64,000 nucleotides of DNA from Lampris incognitus (Eukaryota; Chordata; Actinopteri; Lampriformes; Lampridae): positions 27,753,457 to 27,817,456 of the forward strand of contig NC_079230.1 in assembly GCF_029633865.1 (NCBI RefSeq), in the 5' to 3' direction. Of this stretch, positions 61,647-64,000 are shown in pieces (within the stretch, counting starts at the first letter, position 1; each line of letters opens with the position of its first letter). The notes beneath the pieces were generated by a model, which saw nothing but the letters and a program-made list of their open reading frames with translations, was not told the DNA's origin and made no database searches. A program made the position numbers and the translations under genes.

Positions 61647-63983
61647 CGCACACACTTTACAATGTGTGTGTAGTTGTGCATTTGTCCGTCTCTAATGTTT
61701 GCATGTGTATGGAGTTGTGTTTTTTGTGTAAGCCTTAGGTGCTTTCTTTCTGATTTTTTTTTGTTTTGTGGATTTGTATACTTGTGTGTGTGTGTGTGTA
61801 TACTGTGTCTAAAGGTTTTGTTTGAGAAGCTGCGCCTCCATGAACACTGTGAGAACAAGAAGCTCCCCAAGACTATCAACAAACAGCAGCAGTCGACGTC
61901 AGAGGCTGCTGTGAGGAGTGCACAAATACACACACACACACACATACACAGAGTAGAAAATATACTTTTTCAAACCTTTGTCATCTGATCCAGTAGTTTC
62001 CATCAGGACAAGACCAGCTGAGTCTATGCTGTCACTTTGCCTGTGCTGACACAGAAATGCAGACACGTGCATGCAAACCTGTACATACTGACACAAATAC
62101 ACGCACACACACACTATTGAGTACTACTTGTATGTAGTATTTCCTCGTGAGTCCACGCCACTTCTTCTTGGACTTTGATTTAAACAACTGCCAGCTTGAA
62201 GAGGTGTCTCACCGAGGTGTACCACTGGGACACAGACAACAACAGCTTGCATACAGTGCAAGTACACAGTGCAGACATACCGCAAGCAAAAACTCGGCTG
62301 CAGCCTGCAACACCATTTGAACACCACTGAACACAAAAACTTCTTATACTGCAACTGCAAGGCCAGACTGCAGCTGAACTTTATAACAAACATGATAAAA
62401 AACTCTGCTCCGTCTGTTTCCCTCTTGTCTTAATATGTAGCTGTTGCAGCTTCAGGAGCTCCACCCTCTGCCAAAGATTATTCTGGAGCACAGACAGGTC
62501 AGTTGTCACAGTGTGTTTATCGATTCTTTATGCATTACTGTCCACCAACACATTCCCAAAACTCAAGGGTTTCTTCTGAAATGTATTAAAGTCCTCTGCA
62601 GAGATGTGTCCCAGACCACCCCGGGGGAAATGTTAGTTGCCTTCTGTGTTTTGTGCATTTCCTCAGACATGGATACACACATGCAAACCGCATCATTGTT
62701 CTCTGTGTTTGCATGTGAAGCCAGCAAAATGTGACGACAGCTCGATGGTGTTTTATGCCCCCAGCGTACTCTTCAAGGCAGCGCTGCATGGAAGGCACTC
62801 CCCACCCCCTACAGTTTCAGCCAATCACAGCACTGGCGCTAGATTTCAACCTTTTCCCTCCTTCTGCAGTGAAGGAGTTCGACTCAACGTTGGTAAGGTA
62901 ATGGTAATGTGTAGGGACCCTGATAATACTACGAGCAAAGTGTCGTGTTGTGTCGAGCCTTCTTAGTATTTTAATAATAGCAATTTTGATGTGTATTAGC
63001 AGTAGTGCTAGTAGTGCCCCTCGTAGTGCTAGTAGTGCCCCTAGCGCATCCATTCAAAAAGCCATTTCTCCGGAAAACAAAACAAACGTCAATCTTAAAA
63101 GTGCAGCGTTTGACATAAATATCCTTTTAAACGAAAGTTTGACTCGTGTACATTCACAAAAAGACCCTAGATTGCATGTTGGCGACAGTTTTGCTTTAAC
63201 TTACTTAGCTGCTATGTCTAGATGTCTTACAACTTATCTAGCAACAACTGGATGCCTAAAGGAGTTTTGGAAAGACACCCACTCAACCATGCCTTTGTGC
63301 AGCTCACTTAAAACTAGGTTGTCTCGTAGTTGTTTAAATAAGCAGACTGGGAGACATAGGCTAATGCCTAACTACATAGCAATAGCACTACTCAGTCGCT
63401 CTCATAACCACCCCAAAAAAGTTAAAGCAAAACTGTCGCCAAAATGCAATCTAGGGTCTTTTTGTGAATGTACACGAGTCAATCTTTTGTTTAAAAGGAT
63501 ATTTACGTCAAACGCTGCACTTTTAAGATTGACGTTTGTTTTGTTTTCAGGAGAAATGGCTTTTTGAATGGATGTGCTAGGGGCACTACTAGCACTACTG
63601 CTAATACACATGAAAATCGCTATTATTAAAATACTAAGAAGGCTCGACACAACACGACACTTTGCTCGTATTATTATCAGGGTCCCTACACATTACCATT
63701 ACCTTGCCAACGTTGAGTCGAACTCCTTCACTGCAGAAGGAGGGAAAAAGTTGAAATCTAGCGCCAGTGCTGTGATTGGCTGAAGCTGTAGGGGGCGGAG
63801 AGTGCCTTCCATGCAGCGCTGCCTTGAAGAGTATGTTGGGGGTTTAAAACACCATCGAGCGTGACGACAGGTGTCTTTCGTTGTCTCAAAGCTCTGCCAC
63901 TCATGTGCGTGCGTTGATGCCCTCAGGTGCACAAGATCAAGTCCACCTTCGTAGATGGGATTCTGTCATGCATGATGAGCAAG
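30547..63983 (+). CDS. poln: DNA polymerase nu (poln), sixteen coding exons, 3' end outside window
   Basis: A-family DNA polymerase of the POLQ/POLN group, a nuclear low-fidelity enzyme linked to lesion bypass and crosslink repair. Coding exons: 30547-30715, 33080-33164, 33356-33709, 34441-35762, 37092-37198, 39258-40091, 40623-40792, 41054-41166, 48373-48503, 51004-51072, 51161-51221, 51826-51890, 61490-61573, 61815-61910, 62441-62497, 63927-63983. Every join is phase-compatible. Exons 7-12 give the inactive exonuclease-like domain ([37 protein letters not shown]). Exons 13-16 start the polymerase domain ([38 protein letters not shown]). Palm and fingers are missing only because the window ends. 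The N-terminal part, about 965 codons before exon 7, is far longer than in human. Confidence 0.94.
30780..30880 (+). repeat. dispersed repeat tail in poln intron 1
   Basis: Contains TAAAGCCCTTTGAGATTGTA and TTAGGGCTGTACAAATAGAT, a common teleost element 3' tail. Only the terminal part is present. Confidence 0.5.
30893..31690 (-). mobile_element. Penelope-like element fragment, minus copy
   Basis: The minus-strand frame contains [30 protein letters not shown], a stop at 31404, then [20 protein letters not shown], which carries the YIG half of a GIY-YIG endonuclease. The 3' tail at 30893-31010 matches the plus copy. Penelope-like elements encode a reverse transcriptase plus a C-terminal GIY-YIG nuclease. 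Confidence 0.85.
31770..32768 (+). mobile_element. Penelope-like element fragment, plus copy
   Basis: Encodes [40 protein letters not shown], then, after a frameshift near 32165, [20 protein letters not shown], the GIY-YIG core. Missing most of the reverse transcriptase. The 3' tail ends near 32768 with the same sequence as the minus copy and the solo tail at 19054. Confidence 0.85.
33080..33164 (+). CDS. poln: poln coding exon 2
   Basis: Encodes [18 protein letters not shown] then [10 protein letters not shown]. Acceptor TGCATTAG, donor GTGAGT. It has no ATG, so it is easily missed. Confidence 0.75.
33356..33709 (+). CDS. poln: poln coding exon 3, Ser/Gln/Tyr-rich
   Basis: 118 codons from [19 protein letters not shown] to HPGNVWR, rich in Ser, Gln, Tyr and Phe. 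Acceptor GAGACAG, donor GTGAGG in phase 2. The open frame would stop two bases after the donor, which supports the splice. Confidence 0.8.
33746..33785 (+). repeat. (GT)19 microsatellite
   Basis: Begins about 36 bp after the donor of poln exon 3. Confidence 0.97.
34441..35762 (+). CDS. poln: poln coding exon 4, long acidic exon
   Basis: About 440 codons from [20 protein letters not shown] to EKVERTPT. Rich in Glu, Gly and Asp with low-complexity composition. PTKRKLV near 35432 is a possible nuclear localisation signal. Acceptor TCTCACAG, donor GTATGT, phase 1 at the 3' end. Confidence 0.8.
36567..36578 (+). promoter_or_regulatory. CTCF-like motif
   Basis: ACACTAGAGGGC agrees with the CTCF core at 11 of 12 positions. 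Occupancy cannot be judged from sequence. Confidence 0.3.
36640..36950 (+). other. open coding-like segments between poln exons 4 and 5
   Basis: After CTTCAG at 36639 a frame reads [18 protein letters not shown] to AAETMLSQ. A second after ATTCAG (near 36885) reads [20 protein letters not shown]. They could join in frame if the first used a GC donor (CAAG before GCACAC). Phases do not match exon 4 upstream or exon 5 downstream. Alternative exons or decayed coding sequence are both possible. Confidence 0.3.
37092..37198 (+). CDS. poln: poln coding exon 5 (tentative)
   Basis: Reads [18 protein letters not shown] through CDDPHPE between a strong acceptor (CTTTTTCCTCAG) and donor GTACCT. Its phases, 1 in and 0 out, exactly bridge exons 4 and 6. 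No family match supports it; the call rests on splice signals and frame. Confidence 0.6.
38022..38115 (+). repeat. (CT)n microsatellite
   Basis: About 39 CT units followed by interrupted units, in poln intron 5. Confidence 0.98.
38705..38799 (+). repeat. (TG)47 microsatellite
   Basis: Longest pure dinucleotide run in the window, in poln intron 5. Confidence 0.98.
39258..40091 (+). CDS. poln: poln coding exon 6
   Basis: 278 codons from [19 protein letters not shown] to TQLDPEH. The end, [20 protein letters not shown] and VYKDGTTQL, aligns with the start of the POLN exonuclease-like domain (ALVITVMYTDGSTQL in human). The segment has no acidic catalytic pair, as expected for this family. LKRKLE is a possible nuclear localisation signal. 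Donor GTAAGC, phase 0. Confidence 0.9.
40623..40792 (+). CDS. poln: poln coding exon 7
   Basis: Encodes [20 protein letters not shown] through NHECFT, with [16 protein letters not shown] matching the YIQIEHSAIWDQ stretch in human. Acceptor GTGATGCAG, donor GTATGT, phase 2. Confidence 0.92.
40955..41003 (+). repeat. (GT)n microsatellite in poln intron 7
   Basis: Lies about 50 bp upstream of the exon 8 acceptor in a 261-bp intron that also begins with GT-rich sequence. Confidence 0.97.
41054..41166 (+). CDS. poln: poln coding exon 8, with GC donor
   Basis: Encodes [20 protein letters not shown] through HLHWKQ. The coding frame continues across AACAAG followed by GCAAGA, so the intron starts with GC, not GT. 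The G completing the codon joins exon 9 as GCRIQDPQ. Confidence 0.9.
41628..41870. mobile_element. hAT-type MITE-like fragment
   Basis: Starts TAGGACTGCACGATACTGG, a degenerate hAT-type end, followed by AT-rich sequence with GCGATT motifs. The right end is unclear. Confidence 0.35.
41940..42560 (+). mobile_element. L2-like LINE reverse transcriptase fragment
   Basis: Frames include [39 protein letters not shown] and [20 protein letters not shown]. These are RT motifs typical of L2-like LINEs. Truncated and frameshifted at the YADD region. Confidence 0.8.
42985..43971 (+). mobile_element. jockey/Rex-type LINE reverse transcriptase piece
   Basis: Encodes [57 protein letters not shown] and a degenerate FPGD in place of FADD. 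Frameshifts present. It ends abruptly at NLYRCT, where it abuts the antisense piece. Confidence 0.85.
43972..45040 (-). mobile_element. jockey/Rex-type LINE 5' piece, inverted
   Basis: The minus strand reads [19 protein letters not shown] near the start, [20 protein letters not shown] of the endonuclease, then [20 protein letters not shown] at the junction. This is the part that normally precedes the reverse transcriptase in the same family. It is antisense to the RT piece beside it. Confidence 0.8.
45030..45690 (+). repeat. minisatellite, about nine units of 62-80 bp
   Basis: The unit pattern is AAACACTGTCTGGTTCATTA, CCTGCAGCAGTTCCTG, GAGGAACAC, GGTAAAGC, CCCACTACTCTT. Nine divergent units plus a partial one can be followed, with unit lengths varying by indels. 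Confidence 0.85.
46223..47004 (-). mobile_element. RTE-like LINE, 5'-truncated, copy 1
   Basis: The minus strand encodes [20 protein letters not shown] (RT catalytic FADD), [30 protein letters not shown] and the C-terminal [20 protein letters not shown]. The 3' end has an AGT repeat tail. A perfect 20-bp duplication starting CCAGTCTATT flanks it at 46203-46222 and 47005-47024. Confidence 0.88.
47323..47752 (+). mobile_element. tRNA-derived SINE, copy 3
   Basis: Plus orientation; head GTAGCGTAGTGGTCTATTCC and B-box GGTTTGAATCC. Flanked by AAACACATTTTGGGG and AAACACATTTCGGGG target duplications. Confidence 0.9.
48090..48180 (+). repeat. dispersed repeat tail
   Basis: Contains GTAAGTCACTTTGGATAGAA and GTGTCTGCAAAATGATTAAA, a common fish element 3' tail. 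Confidence 0.5.
48373..48503 (+). CDS. poln: poln coding exon 9
   Basis: Encodes [20 protein letters not shown] and [12 protein letters not shown] through GFKM, matching LDPRIAAWLIDPSD of human POLN. Acceptor AGTTGCAG, donor GTTAGT. Confidence 0.92.
48599..49055 (-). mobile_element. tRNA-derived SINE, copy 4
   Basis: Minus orientation, same family. The flanking direct repeat TACATTTGT is at 48590-48598 and 49062-49070. It lies about 100 bp after poln exon 9. Confidence 0.88.
49278..50900 (+). mobile_element. Tc1-like element with long terminal inverted repeats
   Basis: Inverted arms of about 200 bp: left 49303-49500 with GCAAATCCTTTTCGGCC and TTTGCAAATATTCACTCATT, right 50673-50880 with their complements. 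The outermost left bases have diverged, so the left end is approximate. It encloses a broken DD34E transposase. Confidence 0.85.
49648..50643 (+). pseudogene. Tc1-like DD34E transposase with three early stops
   Basis: One continuous frame of 331 codons broken by stops at 49654, 49819 and 49885, all in the N-terminal DNA-binding part. From 49888 the catalytic part is open: [18 protein letters not shown] and DLSPTENVW, with 34 residues between the second Asp and the Glu. No frameshift was seen. The element cannot make its own full-length transposase. Confidence 0.88.
51004..51072 (+). CDS. poln: poln coding exon 10
   Basis: Encodes [19 protein letters not shown] and SKLQ, matching LYRLTMDLCSKLK of human POLN. 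Acceptor CTCTCAG, donor GTTTGT. The next intron is only 88 bp. Confidence 0.9.
51161..51221 (+). CDS. poln: poln coding exon 11
   Basis: Encodes [20 protein letters not shown], matching LWQLFRTLELPLIPILA. Acceptor TTGTACAG, donor GTAAGA, phase 1. Confidence 0.92.
51826..51890 (+). CDS. poln: poln coding exon 12
   Basis: Encodes [20 protein letters not shown] followed by A, matching AVMESHAIQVNKEEMEKTS. Acceptor TTTTACAG, donor GTGAGT. The following intron is about 9.6 kb. Confidence 0.93.
52639..52678 (+). repeat. (TA)20 microsatellite
   Basis: Pure TA units, directly beside the hairpin at 52675-52728. Confidence 0.96.
52675..52728. repeat. perfect-arm hairpin
   Basis: ATATCAACATGGATACAGG and CCTGTATCCGTGTTGATAT are inverted with a 16-base spacer and one mismatch. 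It lies in poln intron 12 between TA-rich tracts. Confidence 0.8.
52789..52849 (+). repeat. (TA)n(CATA)n microsatellite
   Basis: TA units followed by about nine CATA units. Confidence 0.96.
53172..53570. mobile_element. hAT-type MITE
   Basis: Ends AGAGCTGGGCAATGC and CAATATCGCCCAGATCTG are near-inverse. The interior is AT-rich and non-coding. No clear 8-bp duplication. Confidence 0.5.
53745..54545 (-). mobile_element. RTE-like LINE, 5'-truncated, copy 2
   Basis: Nearly the same segment as the copy at 46223-47004, from [20 protein letters not shown] to the AGT tail, with the same C-terminal [16 protein letters not shown]. Flanked by a 15-bp duplication with one mismatch, ATCATTATCAATACT and ATCATCATCAATACT. 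Confidence 0.87.
55462..55541 (+). repeat. (AC)40 microsatellite
   Basis: Pure AC units in poln intron 12. Confidence 0.98.
55778..56233 (+). mobile_element. tRNA-derived SINE, copy 5
   Basis: Plus orientation; head ends in B-box GGTTCGAATCC. Direct repeats ATGATCCAGTTT and ATGATCTAATTT flank it. A G-run replaces part of the body near 56110. Confidence 0.87.
56280..56331 (+). repeat. (GT)26 microsatellite
   Basis: Pure GT units. Confidence 0.98.
56640..56868 (+). repeat. 35-bp tandem repeat, about 6.5 units
   Basis: The unit starts CCCTGCTCACACTGATGTCT and ends TTGTCCAT or TTGTCTAT. Units are otherwise identical. The last is truncated. There are no spacers, so this is not a CRISPR-like array. 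Confidence 0.95.
57730..57980 (+). repeat. CT-rich low-complexity tract
   Basis: Interrupted CTCTCT and TCTCGG units, broken by a short LINE-like tail (AATTCAATTCAATT) near 57811-57845. Confidence 0.85.
58290..59285 (+). mobile_element. dispersed repeat interrupted by a SINE
   Basis: Left part holds GCATCCGGACACTGCTTGGC; right part GAGAGAGATCCCTCCTCAG, TGAGGTTTCTTCCTATATTT and the tail GACTTGACTTGAC. These are pieces of one common fish repeat, split by the SINE at 58583-59015. Confidence 0.55.
58583..59015 (+). mobile_element. tRNA-derived SINE of a second, V-SINE-like family
   Basis: Head AGCACAGTGGTTAGCGCGGT and B-box-like GGTTTGAGCCCC, body with GTGGGTTTCCTCCGGGTGC and CAGTCCAAAGACATGCAGG, and a GGAT repeat tail. 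A (TG)38 tract is expanded inside. TAATTCTGTT and TAATTGTGTT flank it. The family name is given by resemblance only. Confidence 0.75.
59983..60610 (+). repeat. dispersed repeat with internal direct duplication
   Basis: A segment starting CTGCATGGGCTAGCGGTTAG at 60184 recurs at about 60461, period about 277 bp. Both copies contain CCTCGGTGTTTCCTCTTC. The block begins with a LINE-tail-like CATTTCACTTCATGCACTTG and ends in AAT/AAC repeats at 60578-60608. Confidence 0.65.
61490..61573 (+). CDS. poln: poln coding exon 13
   Basis: Encodes [20 protein letters not shown] and SSSTQLRT, matching LKELEQEAHFVAGERFLITS of human POLN. Acceptor CTCTTAG, donor GTCTGT. A (TG)n tract starts 12 bp into the intron. 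Confidence 0.9.
61586..61641 (+). repeat. (TG)27 microsatellite beside a poln donor
   Basis: Starts 12 bp after the donor of poln exon 13, filling a quarter of a 241-bp intron. Confidence 0.97.
61815..61910 (+). CDS. poln: poln coding exon 14
   Basis: Encodes [20 protein letters not shown] and [12 protein letters not shown], matching ILFGKLKLH and the STSEAVL block of human POLN. Acceptor CTAAAG, donor GTGAGG, phase 0. Confidence 0.93.
62441..62497 (+). CDS. poln: poln coding exon 15
   Basis: Encodes [19 protein letters not shown], nearly identical to the [13 protein letters not shown] block of human POLN. Acceptor AATATGTAG, donor GTCAGT. Confidence 0.95.
62740..63860. mobile_element. fold-back (Mutator-like) element with 9-bp target duplication
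   Basis: Arms of 461 bp (62740-63200) and 440 bp (63421-63860) are inverse complements, with a 220-bp centre. The ends are GCTCGATGG and its complement. GTGACGACA flanks both sides (62731-62739 and 63861-63869), a perfect 9-bp duplication as made by Mutator-like elements. The left arm has an extra 21-bp tandem copy, which exactly explains the length difference. No transposase is encoded. Confidence 0.85.
63927..63983 (+). CDS. poln: poln coding exon 16, last in window
   Basis: Encodes [19 protein letters not shown], matching [19 protein letters not shown] of human POLN. Acceptor CCCTCAG, donor GTGAGG. The polymerase palm and fingers follow outside the window. Confidence 0.95.
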
Positions 63984-64000
63984 GTGAGGTTATATGGCTT

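Noticed and set aside
62950-63567. 205-codon frame and its minus-strand mirror at 63402-63650
   Set aside because: The two frames are the same sequence read from the two arms of the fold-back element, without a motif or a transposase match.

Overview
This window is vertebrate nuclear DNA, almost certainly from a teleost fish. Genes are split into short exons with GT-AG introns, there are long (CA)n/(CT)n/(TA)n tracts, and the intronic mobile elements are of types common in teleosts: Tc1/mariner, hAT, Penelope-like, L2/Rex/RTE-like LINEs and tRNA-derived SINEs. No RNA gene, CRISPR array or prokaryotic feature was seen.

Three protein genes can be assembled exon by exon with matching splice phases. 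(1) ptgr1 (prostaglandin reductase 1 / LTB4 12-hydroxydehydrogenase), minus strand, eight coding exons from 8130 down to 2660, 326 aa. (2) haus3 (augmin subunit 3), plus strand, five coding exons from 9699 to 29606, 662 aa. (3) poln (A-family DNA polymerase nu), plus strand, sixteen coding exons from 30547 to 63983. About 1258 codons are present; the palm and fingers of the polymerase lie beyond the right edge. ptgr1 and haus3 diverge from a CpG-rich region (8840-9700). poln follows haus3 in the same direction, matching the HAUS3/POLN linkage known in mammals. A short possible first exon of another minus-strand gene sits at the left edge (140-163).

Most of the remaining sequence is intronic repeats. 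haus3 intron 2 (11452-18320) is a layered transposon graveyard: two decayed hAT transposases, an intact DD36E Tc1/mariner element, an L2-like fragment and a 401-bp LTR element in miniature. haus3 intron 4 carries three LINE copies, one split by a SINE. poln introns carry a head-to-head pair of Penelope-like fragments, a rearranged LINE, minisatellites, twin truncated RTE-like LINEs, a broken DD34E transposase, several SINEs and a fold-back element with a perfect 9-bp target duplication just upstream of the last exon.

The most unusual item is the miniature LTR element at 16969-17369. Its LTRs carry a tRNA-Asp-like Pol III-type domain, its primer-binding site is complementary to tRNA-Leu, and it has a polypurine tract but no coding capacity. 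The fold-back element, the DD36E transposon, the GC-AG intron of poln and the Ser/Gln/Tyr-rich N-terminal region of poln are the next most interesting.
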